Positions 53,615 to 62,810 of a stretch of 64,000 nucleotides of DNA are shown one piece after another. Numbering within the stretch: the stretch's first letter is position 1; every line of letters starts with the position of its first letter. The stretch is from Mesostigma viride (Eukaryota; Streptophyta; Mesostigmatophyceae; Mesostigmatales; Mesostigmataceae), in contig RPFO01000312.1 in the NCBI GenBank assembly GCA_009746045.1, positions 1,757,639-1,821,638 on the forward strand, written 5' to 3'. Under the pieces are notes generated by a model, which saw only the letters and a program-made list of their open reading frames with translations, did not search any database and was not told the origin of the DNA. A program made the translations under genes and the position numbers.

Positions 53615-55010
53615 TCATGGCTTGCCAACAGACATGAACGGAAGGGGCGGCAAAATTGGCGCTACGCAGATGATGGCGGGCTGCCCCCTTATCTCACCGG
53701 CTGCTGGCTTTTTTTCCAGGATGAGGATGGGATGTTGATAGGAGGAGGCCCCATGAAATACGCCGCCTCAACACACAAGAAACCATACTAATACATTTAT
53801 TACAGCAAATATATGGAAAACGCTGCATGGGGCATTCACGGGTTTGCCTCTGGCCACAGCGAAGGCTGGTGGTGTGGGGCCATGACAGCCCTGCAGACTG
53901 TCTACCCATCGGTGAAGAAACACCTTAGTGCGAAGGTTAGGGACAAGCTTACCTTAGCGAAATCTCGCAATTCCGGGCCACCGGCAAGAAATTCCAATCT
54001 CAACTTCTTCACCGCCAGGGCCGGCCCCTCACCCGATTTCATCCTGTATTGATCCACCGTCGCAAAAGCACCCTGACCAAGGCGCCCCACGTTCTGCATG
54101 TCCTCCAGCTGGACATAGCAGTCCGGGGACACCATGTCCCGAAGTGTACGGAAACCCGCGACGAACCTATTCGTCATGACTACCAGGCGTGCCACCTCGG
54201 CAAAAGTTCTTCTCGACGGGCTGGCAGGTTCCACGGAGGAGGCCATTGGCGCCGTCGTCGCAGATTTTGGCAAGGGCGACTCTGCCAGTGGCATATCGTA
54301 TGCCATAGCGGATTACATTGGGGTCGGCATAGTATCGGGTAACGTCCTTGTCGCCGGCATGCGTAGATCACCTTGATAATTGTCTGCGGTACTTTCAGGG
54401 AGCTTAATTAACAATGACGCCACTGGTCTCCATGGCGTTGAGGGAAGTAACTGCCAGTGACTGGTCAAGACCACACCGCCTGGAAGACCAGTGTACACCA
54501 TGCATTTTACTTGAAGGCAGGATCAGTGAATACCGATCCCCGTTGAAGCGTCGGCGCATGCGCCGCAAGGAGGCCGGGCTAGGATCGTTCATGATCCGAT
54601 GAAGCCGATCCATTACGCGCACTCGAGTAGGGGTATTCGGCACATTGTTTTGACGTTGTTCATGATCACAGCATTGAGAAGTTTGCACGACGTATACCCC
54701 GCGATTGGCCCGGCCCGGCAAGTGCTTCCCAGGTCTAGCAGGCATAATGCAACCACGGTTTTGTGCTGGTTTCATTTCCCCGCGTCGGCAATTGCTCTCC
54801 AAATCAGCACGTCGCTGGCGACCACTCGCCAATTACTGCACCCACGGAGCGGCACTCGAACGGCATATGTTGCCTGGCATCATGCCTTCTGCGCACTCTG
54901 AACGGCGTCGGAATTTTATCCGAGCTAGGCCAGTACAGCTAATGTTGCCACTGCAGCTCGCATGCCCGCCAGAGCTGGGCCGGGAACTTACGAGGAAACC
55001 CGAGCTTGGA

Positions 55011-55364
55011 TGAAGGCAGTGGATATATACGTCATTTTGCGTAACGTGGCGGGAGATATATTATAACGTGAAATTGGTAGGACAGCGTGTTGGACCGTGT
55101 ACGTTAATAGTCAGTCATCAGTCTCAGTTGAATCCACATGGACAGATATATATACACAGAGGTTGGTACGATATTTGTTTTCAGCACATGTTGTTGTTGA
55201 CGTTGTTGTGTCCCACGTTGTTTTCAGTACATGTAAAGACTGCTGGGGTGCTGCCCATGTGCGCGGTGCACGTGGGATACAACTGACTGACTGACTGACT
55301 GACTGACATGTAATTAATAAAGACGTAATCATGTTGTCGCACGTGTCTCGTTCGTCTGGAAAAG
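55011..55364. other. Flank beyond the duplication, with (ACTG)n
   Basis: No gene seen. It holds (ACTG)n at 55282-55308 and AATAAA at 55315-55320. Confidence 0.5.
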
Positions 55365-55556
55365 ATGGCTCCGTCTTTCCAAGTTTCGCGCAAAGCTAGG
55401 CAAAGGAAGGTCGCGGGTCCGCGGAAGAGCGGAAAGGCAACCAATAAGGGCGCGGGATGCGACGCGGCGCTCTGTCCAGCTGCATGGGACGTTTCTCTAG
55501 AGACTGGTTGTTGTACTTTGACCGGCAATTCCGTCCAATGCCCAACCAGTAGGTGA
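55365..55556 (+). CDS. Short basic ORF, doubtful
   Basis: 63 codons, MAPSFQVSRKARQRKVAGPR, then KSGKATNKGAGCDAALCPAA. The N-terminal half is Lys/Arg-rich. No family recognised and no neighbour supports it. It could be the first exon of a gene whose remainder was lost in the C-rich tract to its right. Confidence 0.2.
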   Translation: MAPSFQVSRKARQRKVAGPRKSGKATNKGAGCDAALCPAAWDVSLETGCCTLTGNSVQCPTSR

Positions 55557-55660
55557 CGGTCCCGGCGCGAATTTTTTGGCGCCGAAAAAATTCTCGATAC
55601 CCGTCCGTACTCCGTACCGTGAAAAAGTGGTGCACGGTGCGCGCACCCCTACCGGAATCT

Positions 55661-55694
55661 CCCCCCCCCCCCCCCTTACCATAGCCACACCACG

Positions 55695-55728
<34 letters not shown>

Positions 55729-56640
55729 TTACCATAGCCACACCACGCCCCCCTTGCCCCCACCGATCCCCACCCCACCCCCCCGCTGCCGCCACCGAGG
55801 AAGAACACCAAGCCCCCTACCACCCAGCCCCCGGCCCGCCGCCGCCGCCGAGGATGCCGCCACCCTCCCACCCCCCTCCCTCCTCCCCGCCGCCCCGCCG
55901 CCACCCCTCCCATCGCCGCAGCCCGCCCCCTCCGCCCACCACCCCATCCTCCTCCCTCCCCCCACCCTTGGTGCCACACCATGTCCCTCTAGCTTCCCCC
56001 CACCTGCCACCCCCCCGCCGCCGCCGCCCAGGAAGACCACCCAGCCCCCCCGTCGCCGACAAGGATGCTGCCACCCTCCCACCCCCGCCTCCTCCCCACC
56101 GCACCGGCCACCACCTCTCTCCCCGCCACAGCCCACTACCTCCGCCCACCACCCTCCTCAGTCTCCCCCCCCACACCGATGCCACCATAGCCCCCCATCA
56201 TGTCCCCCTCGCTGCCCCCAACCCCAACCCCCACCCCCGCCGCCGCCGAAGAAGCCCCCCCAGCCCCCCCCCCCCCGCTGCCGACAAGGATGCCGACACC
56301 CTCCCACCCCCTCCCTCCTACCCACCGCCACCGCCACCACCCCTCCCACTGCCCCAGCCCACCACCACCTCCGCTCACCTGCCCCCCTCCTCTCCCTCCC
56401 CCCACCATGACCATAGCTACACTATGCCCCCTCCCCATCCTGTGTACCGCCACCACCCTACCACCGCCTCCTCCCCCCACTCACCAGCTGCCCCCCGCCT
56501 TCCTCCCCACCCCGCCCACTGCCCCCTCCTCACCCACTGAGCCTCCGCCACCGTCATTCCACCCCATTGGGCGCCACACCCCGCCACCACCACCTCCCCA
56601 CCCCCAGCACCCCCCGGCACCATTCCCCCCCAGCGACGCG
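55661..56640 (+). repeat. C-rich, strand-asymmetric tract with poly(C) runs and about 220-bp repeats
   Basis: Poly(C) of 15 (55661-55675) and 44 (55695-55738) flank a duplicated 'ttaccatagccacaccacgc'. Three degenerate copies of a roughly 215-225-bp unit follow (anchors 'gaggatgccgcc' near 55849, 'aaggatgctgcc' near 56062, 'aaggatgccgac' near 56286). All frames on plus are Pro-rich and on minus Gly-rich. No stop-free frame shows a conserved domain. Confidence 0.8.
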
Positions 56641-57174
56641 TCACGGACTAACTAAAGACCGGCTCCTGCTGATAGGCGTAGTCAACTAGAGCAGTGATAG
56701 GTGGTTCTAGATCATGCGGCAATCTGGCGTGAGGCCCCGGCCGGCCAGTCTGGCCACCGGGGAAGTAATCCCTCCAGGCTACCCGCCTTGGACCAAGCCT
56801 TCCCCAAGGCCCACCCCATTGGGTAACCCCGCAGCAAGGTTTTCCCCCTGCTGGGCCCTATTCCGGCAGGTTTTCCCTTCTGGCGCACAGCCCGCGTGTA
56901 GATAGGTCGGCATACCGTCCATGTTGACCCGGCGAGCTCCCAGCGACCAACAATTGGAGAATCCAGCTCTTCACCGTCCCCTTGGGGGCAATCAATCTGT
57001 TGTACTGTCTGCAGCTGCTCTGATGTTTCAACTCATTACTACTTGGCTCTGAAGTAGCTACGCCCGGCAATGTGGGCGTTAGCGGCCGCGTAGCTAGGCC
57101 TAGTCTATGTTGGGGTCAAGTATCTCACCGCTCTCACCTTGTTTGCCACCCCATAAGGCAGGAATCCTGGCGGC
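56641..57174. other. Unassigned stretch
   Basis: No supported gene. It may be an eroded part of the gypsy element to the right. Confidence 0.3.
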
Positions 57175-57972
57175 AGAACTCCACAAGCGGCCAAGGTGGA
57201 AGCGATCGTCAACGCGGCAACGCCCACGGATGTGGCGGGTGTGCGGGCTTACCTGGGGCTGGCGGGGTATATTACCGAGGTTATATCCCCAACTTCAGCA
57301 CCAAGGTTAAGCCACTGACGGAGCTGTTGAAGAAAGGTGCAGTCTGGGCATGGGGTCCGGCGCAGCAACGCGCCATTGAGACCATCAAGGCAGAGCTCAC
57401 CTCAGCGCCAATACTCCGTCAGCCCGACTATGCCCAGCCATTTGTGCTATACACAGATTGGTCCAGGGTTGGACTTGGTGCTGTGTTGGCACAGAAGGAC
57501 GTGCATGGCAAGGAACATGTGGTGGCGTATGCCAGCAGGAGCAACAACACGGCTGAGGCCAAGTACTCATCGTATGAGGGCGAGGCTCTGGCCGTGGTGT
57601 GGGCCATCAAACATTTTCGGCCATACTTGTTCGGGCGTCAGTTCACGCTGGTCACCGACCATCAGCCACTGCAGTGGTTGATGACAAGTGCCAATCTGAC
57701 TGGCAAGCTGGCGCGCTGGGCCATGATTATTCAAGAATATAACATGACCATTGTACACCGCGCTGGGGTGGACCATTCCAATGCCGATGTCTTATCACGC
57801 TATGCTTTGGCAACGTCAGAGGACCGGACGGGGGCGCTGTTACGTCTTGGATATCTACCTCCACCTCTACCTCTAATGGGCCTGATACTACCTAAACTGG
57901 TCAGGCCTCCTCTACTCAAACCTCTGGCGAAAGACGAACGTGACGGAGCTGATCTCAATGCATTAACATATG
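57175..57972 (+). pseudogene. Ty3/gypsy pol remnant (end of RT and RNase H)
   Basis: Plus strand: AKVEAIVNAATPTDVAGVRA + YLGLAGY, a one-base shift near 57270, then YRGYIPNFSTKVKPLTELLK (RT connection), FVLYTDWSRVGLGAVLAQ (RNase H first Asp), EGEALAVVWAI, LVTDHQPLQWL and HSNADVLSR. These are the hallmarks of the gypsy RNase H domain. Catalytic RT motifs, integrase and LTRs are missing. The frame runs into the LTR of the minus-strand chromovirus at 57973, which therefore inserted into or beside it. Confidence 0.85.
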
Positions 57973-58408
57973 TGTTACTATAATACGCCATACAACCATT
58001 TACCAAAACCCGTTTACTCCAGGAATAGAGGAAGGAAACACAACTACACTGCCGTGACCCAAGCCTAAATGTGTTAATTCATTTAACACACGCCGAGTGC
58101 ACACACAAGGGGTAGAACGCGCATAAATGGTCACCAACGGTCCAACACGCTCGGGCCGACATGGCCCTCGCCTACAGATGCACGCTGGTCCACTACATCT
58201 ACAGATGCACGCTGGTCCACTACATTCTACCAAGGATCAGGACCACTAGTAAAGTACGCGGCGCGGCGCCCAACGGCACCCAATGTACCACAGTACTGTT
58301 ACGAGGACAATAATGTCCCGGTAGGAGCTACACGTAAACCTAGGGACAACCGAGGCAAAAGACCTAATTTACGTCCGTAACTACAACGAATTGTTACGCG
58401 ACGTAACA
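57973..58408 (-). repeat. Putative 3' LTR of chromovirus (436 bp)
   Basis: Ends are TGTTAC...GTAACA (6-bp perfect inverted repeat), directly downstream of a G-rich polypurine tract on the minus strand. It contains two tandem copies of 'ctacagatgcacgctggtcc' + 'actacat' (58171-58224). The partner LTR is outside the window, so the left boundary rests on the terminal inverted repeat only. Confidence 0.65.
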
Positions 58409-58421
58409 CCTCCCCCCCCAC
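58409..58421 (-). promoter_or_regulatory. Polypurine tract
   Basis: The minus strand reads GTGGGGGGGGAGG immediately before TGTTACG of the LTR. In LTR elements this primes plus-strand DNA synthesis. Confidence 0.75.
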
Positions 58422-58777
58422 AAAGGTAGGGAGCCCTCTCCCTACGCACAGGGAGGAAAACAAGGGGTAGGAAACCTAATGCACCCAGCACACACCAACA
58501 CAATCGGCAGACCATCCAAGATACAAGCACCAACGTATTAACTCGGTCTCCACCACCACGCCGGGAGGTGTAGGGTTAGCCAGCACCAAGCCTGGTGGTA
58601 GGTTCCCCTAACTGCCTGGAACAAAGTCCTTGCCGGGGGGAACGGCACTGGGCAGGACACACAGAGTAAACAAATCAGTACCAAGGACCAAGAACGACCA
58701 GTCAACTGGCCAGAACGTGAGGGCGACTCTATATACCGGAGGGACAACACCCTCAGGTCGGGCCTAAGGCCCTCTAT

Positions 58778-61099
58778 CTAATGGCCATCCGTCTGGTAGG
58801 TACCACGGGAGGCCAGCAGGACATCCAGGTACGCCTGGTAGTGAGACACATCCTCAGCATTGTCGTGCCTATCTACAGTGAGGAAAACATCGGCCCACAC
58901 GCCGTCAGGAAAAAGACCCAGGAAGGCCCAGTAATACCTATGCTGCGTAAGAACGACCTGGCCCCGGGCCCAGTCCAGGAAACCACAGGCAAAGAGGCGT
59001 AGGAAAGGCTCTACCGCGATCAGGCAGAGAGCCCGCAGGAGCAGGCGATGGTACCGGATCCGAGGGCGCATACCCGTCGGGAAAAACAGATCTACCAGGG
59101 GCTCCACGTTGGACGGCCACAACCGGATATGCCGAATCTCACGGGAGCGCCACCGACGGGCACACTGTCGCGACCCGAACGTCTCGAGGTAGTCGCTAGC
59201 CCGGGGAGGAGGATGACCCCGAGAGTCCAAACCCTGGCCCGGGATGGGCGCTGGACGACGGGCATCCCACTCTAGGATGGGCTGAAGGACCGTGCTGTAC
59301 GTGGCACCCGGCACCGCAGGAAACTCTACCGTAAGGGCATCTGAGGCCATAATGCCCAGAGGCGGAGGGTAAGCCCACTGGAACCCGCCGTAGGTGTCCA
59401 AGTCATTGTGGCGCCTAGCCCAGCGATACAGGACGCGCCGAACCAGGATCTCACCCTGGAACACCGGATCAGCTAAAATAACCATGTCGAAAGGAGGCCG
59501 ATCAGTCTCAACTGGTAGGCCACGGTCCCGCGGCGCCCGACACACCTGGGAGAACCCGTAGGACATGGGCGAAATGGCAAGCTCGGCGGAGGCGCGCGGC
59601 AGGTCACACTGGCGGCAGCGAGCGCAGACATACCATACCCAAAGACAGGCGTGTCGCGCGACTCCGGAGTCGCATGCACCACAGAAGGGGCCCGATCCCG
59701 ATCGCCCTCTGACAACTCCCGAAGGGAATCGGCAGCGCGGGTGGCGCGCGGGTCAGAGCCACTGGACCGAACAACCGCAGCCAAAGACCGCGGGGCCGAA
59801 GGGACAGGGGCCGACGAAGGGGTAGGAACCGGCACAGGCGCAGACGGCGCCGGTACAACAGGGGGCCGCGTCGGACCCGATGCCGCAGGGGGTCGCGACG
59901 GACCCGCCTCCGCAACTGGCGCGCCGGTCTCTGGGGGCGGAGCACCACCAGGCCACATGTTGAAAATAGGGCCCGTGGGGACAGGCAATCCGGCATACGA
60001 CTGGTTACCGTCCAAGCTCCAGTCAGGCACCGGGATCCTCTGCGGAGGACCGCCCTCCCAAAGCCTGGGAAGACCGCCCGGGTCGCTGAAGAAACCCCGC
60101 GAGGGCGGCGCTGACGTGGTGGGCGGCTCGGACGCGGCGGCGACGGGCGCGGCCGCTGGGACGGCGGACTCGCGCCGAGGCGCAGGTACGTCAGTAGCAG
60201 GCGCAGAGGTAGCCGAAGGCGTAGGAGCCGCAGCAACAGAGGGAACCGCAGCCGCCGAGGGCTCGCGCGGCACAGACGGACCCGTAGACGTCGAGGCGAC
60301 CGAAGGGGAAGGGGGCACAGCTGCGGCAGACACCCCACCTGGCGTGGCTGGAGCGTGCGCCTGGGCCGCCATGAAGGCCCCGAAGGCCGCCGTCAGGGAC
60401 TGGATCTGCGCCTGCATCGCAGAAACTGTCGCCGAAAGAGGATCAGGCTCACGACCAGAGCCCAAAGGGGTAGGCTCCACCGATGCGCACAGGACCGACC
60501 TCGGTGAAGACGGGACAGGGGAAGGCGCCGACACTGAAGAGGAGGACGCCGCAGGGGAGGCCGAATACTCAGGAGAATACTGTGCCTCTACCGGCGCGTC
60601 CGTAGGAGTAGGGTCGCCCAATCCTACGCCCGCTGTCTGGTCTGCTATCTCCATGAACTCTACTGCCCGTAGAAGGTCGCAGGGGTTCTCATCTATTTCC
60701 GCATCACCCTCGGCCGGAAGCCAGGGGAACACATCCCGTAGGCAGGAGCGGCCCACAGGGGTAGAAAGGTAGGAAAACACCCGGGGCACTGGAGAACCGC
60801 AGCTATCTGTCCCAAGGCTGGACAGCTGGAGCCACATTCTAGCAAACAGTGCCCGGCATCGTCGAACCCGTGCAAAACAAGCTGGTGCGGTTCAGCAGGG
60901 GAGGGACCGTACCACGTGACCCCGAAGAGAGCAGCCCTGACTAAACCCGCATGCTGGGCCTGGAGGGCCGGCTGCACGACGCCACCCGGAAACTGGACCG
61001 TGACACCCAACGGCCCGGAAGGGCCTCGAAGTACAGCTCAGGGTCCGGTAGGGGCAGGGACGGCAGCGGGCTCTCAGCCGGAGGGGTAGGCTCTGACAT
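58778..61099 (-). CDS. Third ORF of chromovirus, between chromodomain and 3' LTR (frameshifted)
   Basis: It starts at 61099 (MSEPTPPAESPLPSLPLPDP), 75 bp after the pol stop. Reading needs shifts near 61010 (to VQFPGGVVQPALQAQHAGLV), near 60840 (to MWLQLSSLGTDSCGSPVPRV) and between 59566 and 59473 (to MSYGFSQVCRAPRDRGLPVE), ending at 58778. The N-terminal 200 residues are globular. A 300-residue Pro/Ala/Ser-rich linker contains a short helix SAMQAQIQSLTAAFGAFMAA. The C-terminal 260 residues are globular and Arg/Trp/Tyr-rich (RVLYRWARRHNDLDTYGGFQ, WARGQVVLTQHRYYWAFLGL). No signal peptide, transmembrane helix or CCHC motif is seen, so it does not look like an envelope. Its position is that of an env or accessory gene. 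I recognise no family; a displaced Gag is an alternative. Confidence 0.6.
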
Positions 61100-61173
61100 G
61101 ACGGCTGCGGAGGGGGGGGACAACCAACCACCCGTCGACAGCAGACATAACATAAGAGAGGAGAAGCCTACAA

Positions 61174-62700
61174 CTAGAGCTTGTGCAGGGTTTTATATTC
61201 CTGCAGCAGGCGACTACACCCATCTAGCTCACTCTCCGTATACCAGACCTTATCTACTTCACTACGAGCATACATCCACTTCACTTTATACTGACGCTGG
61301 GTACCGCGGCCCTTTTTGATATCTCTATGGGCCACGATGCTTTCTACTTCGTCTTCTACTTCCCCAGTGTCAGGGTTATGCTCTAAAGGGGCAGGCGCTA
61401 GCTCTCTACCAGCGAACGTACTAGGGTGGTACAGTTTCAGCTGGCTCCTATGGAAGGTGTTTGAATGTGTCTGCCAAGAGGTAGGGATATCGACTTTATA
61501 TAAGAAATTTCCTACTCTAGACAACACATGGAAGGGTCCTAAGAAGGCGGGCCTAAGTTTGACCTTAAGTTCTGCTTCAAACTTATGAGCAAAACGGCCA
61601 ACACGGGGGCCTTCTACTAATACTAGATCTCCTATTTCTATCTCAGGTGCTCTTCTATCTAAGGAGGCACGCAACCTAGCAAGGTACTTAGACTGAGCTT
61701 TTTGGTACCCTGAGATCGCGTGGTCATGAGCAGTTTTCATTCTATCTAGTAAGGACTGTACACCTTCTACAGTATCTCGGGACACATCATCCTTGTCCCG
61801 TAGAGGACTAGCTAAGAGAGAGGTAGGGGTAAGAGGCTGTCTACCAGTATCTAAGAAGAAGGGCGTATATCCATGCGCAGCTTGGGGACAATTGTTGAGG
61901 GAGAACTCTACCAAACATAAATAATCCTCCCAATCACTTCCCGAGCCATTAACATAGTGCCTAAGCGCTTCTTCTACTACCCTATTAAGACGCTCTACTA
62001 AATGAGAGGAGGAGGAGTGGTAGGCAGTACCGTAGGTAACCTTGGTACCGATGGCAGCGAAAAACTGCTGCCAAAAATCTGAGGTAAATAACTTATCCTT
62101 ATCACTAATAAACTGCCTACTCAAACCATGATATCTGTATACATTATTGAGGTATAGGCGTGCGCAATCACGTGCTGTGAGTTCTAAAGGACACGGCACG
62201 AGATGGCACATACGAGTAAAACGATCTATGAACACAAGGATTTGGGCATTGCCCCTATCATTCTTTCTAAAAGGTCCTACAAAATCCATCATGATAGAAT
62301 CCCACGGCATGATGGGGTCAGGCAAGGTCCTAGGTTCTGCTATCTGTCCTACGTTATTGGGTTTCATCTCCTGGCAAGATTGACAAGTTCTAACATACTC
62401 ATCTACATCCTTATAAAGGGAAGGCCAGTAATAAGAGCGGGCTACTAGGTCCCGTACCCGTTTACCACCCTGATGAGCAGCTAAGTCATGCAACTCAAAG
62501 AGCAAGGAGGAGCGACAGATAGGAGGGACATACAGGCGCCATTGAGGGGGAGAATCTGCTATCTGCACATATAAAAACCCACCTACAAATTTACAAGGGT
62601 GCTTGCCTAATTGTTGGGGATGTGCAGCAATGGCAGCTAATGCTTCCGGCTCAGTGGCCGTAAATCTACTAATAAGGCGTTCAAGATCAGAGGTAGGCAT
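61174..62700 (-). CDS. pol: Chromovirus integrase with chromodomain
   Basis: 508 codons in this frame. HHCC zinc domain: H71, H76, C106, C109 (HDLAAHQGGKRVRD ... CQSC). Catalytic core: D139 (IMMDFVGPF), D200 (FISDKDKLFTSDFW), E236 (HLVERLNRVVEE), with the 35-residue D-E spacing typical of retroviral-type integrases. The C-terminal domain (DLVLVEGPRVGRFAHKFEAE, KLRPAFLGPFHVL) carries a GPY/F-like motif. The last 65 residues (EVESIVAHRDIKKGRGTQRQ, YKVKWMYARSEVDKVWY) are a chromodomain, which in chromoviruses directs insertion to modified chromatin. It is probably one polyprotein with the RT upstream; the break near 62850 is a single-base shift. Confidence 0.92.
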   Translation of the reverse strand: MPTSDLERLISRFTATEPEALAAIAAHPQQLGKHPCKFVGGFLYVQIADSPPQWRLYVPPICRSSLLFELHDLAAHQGGKRVRDLVARSYYWPSLYKDVDEYVRTCQSCQEMKPNNVGQIAEPRTLPDPIMPWDSIMMDFVGPFRKNDRGNAQILVFIDRFTRMCHLVPCPLELTARDCARLYLNNVYRYHGLSRQFISDKDKLFTSDFWQQFFAAIGTKVTYGTAYHSSSSHLVERLNRVVEEALRHYVNGSGSDWEDYLCLVEFSLNNCPQAAHGYTPFFLDTGRQPLTPTSLLASPLRDKDDVSRDTVEGVQSLLDRMKTAHDHAISGYQKAQSKYLARLRASLDRRAPEIEIGDLVLVEGPRVGRFAHKFEAELKVKLRPAFLGPFHVLSRVGNFLYKVDIPTSWQTHSNTFHRSQLKLYHPSTFAGRELAPAPLEHNPDTGEVEDEVESIVAHRDIKKGRGTQRQYKVKWMYARSEVDKVWYTESELDGCSRLLQEYKTLHKL

Positions 62701-62810
62701 CGCTACAGAGGTATCCAGAACAGGTTTAAAGAGATCTCCTACCGCCTTGCCAAAGAGAAGGGGAGGTCCTAGAGGGACTACGTTTTCATAAGACTTTCCT
62801 GACCTAGTCG

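Larger units (their letters stand above)
48974..54306 (-). pseudogene. Second TKL kinase copy, lacking exon 2
   Basis: Exons recognised (minus strand): exon 1 54306-53953 (MAYDMPLAESP ... GQGAFATV ... ELRDFAK, donor GTAAGC), exon 3 52541-52222 (NILIDAEGVAKITDFGLGKL, 24 bp longer than in the other copy), exon 4 50307-50211 and exon 5 49294-48974 (ending GCLCMVM, a CaaX box). Exon 2, which carries helix C Glu, the hinge and HRD, is missing: intron-1 sequence (about 52861-52960) abuts the (CCCT)n tract of intron 2. Exon 2 is phase 0 at both ends, so joining exon 1 to exon 3 keeps frame. The product would lack catalytic residues. The upstream ATG of the other copy is CTG here (near 54450), and a TTAA insertion (54404-54411) stops that frame. 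A transcribed pseudokinase is possible; I favour a pseudogene. Confidence 0.8.
48215..55010 (-). repeat. Right arm of large inverted duplication
   Basis: Reverse counterpart of 36491-42470. It is longer because of the 44-bp array (1.35 kb) and the four-copy intron-1 array, and shorter by the loss of about 950 bp around exon 2. Confidence 0.85.

Noticed and set aside
4957-54411. piggyBac-type elements, because of TTAA motifs
   Set aside because: No transposase or terminal repeats at the TTAA tracts seen; stem-loop-plus-tail retroposons explain most of them.
59651-60772. 373-codon plus-strand ORF opposite the chromovirus third ORF
   Set aside because: Gly/Ala/Thr-rich antisense shadow. The minus frame has globular ends and fits the element's order.
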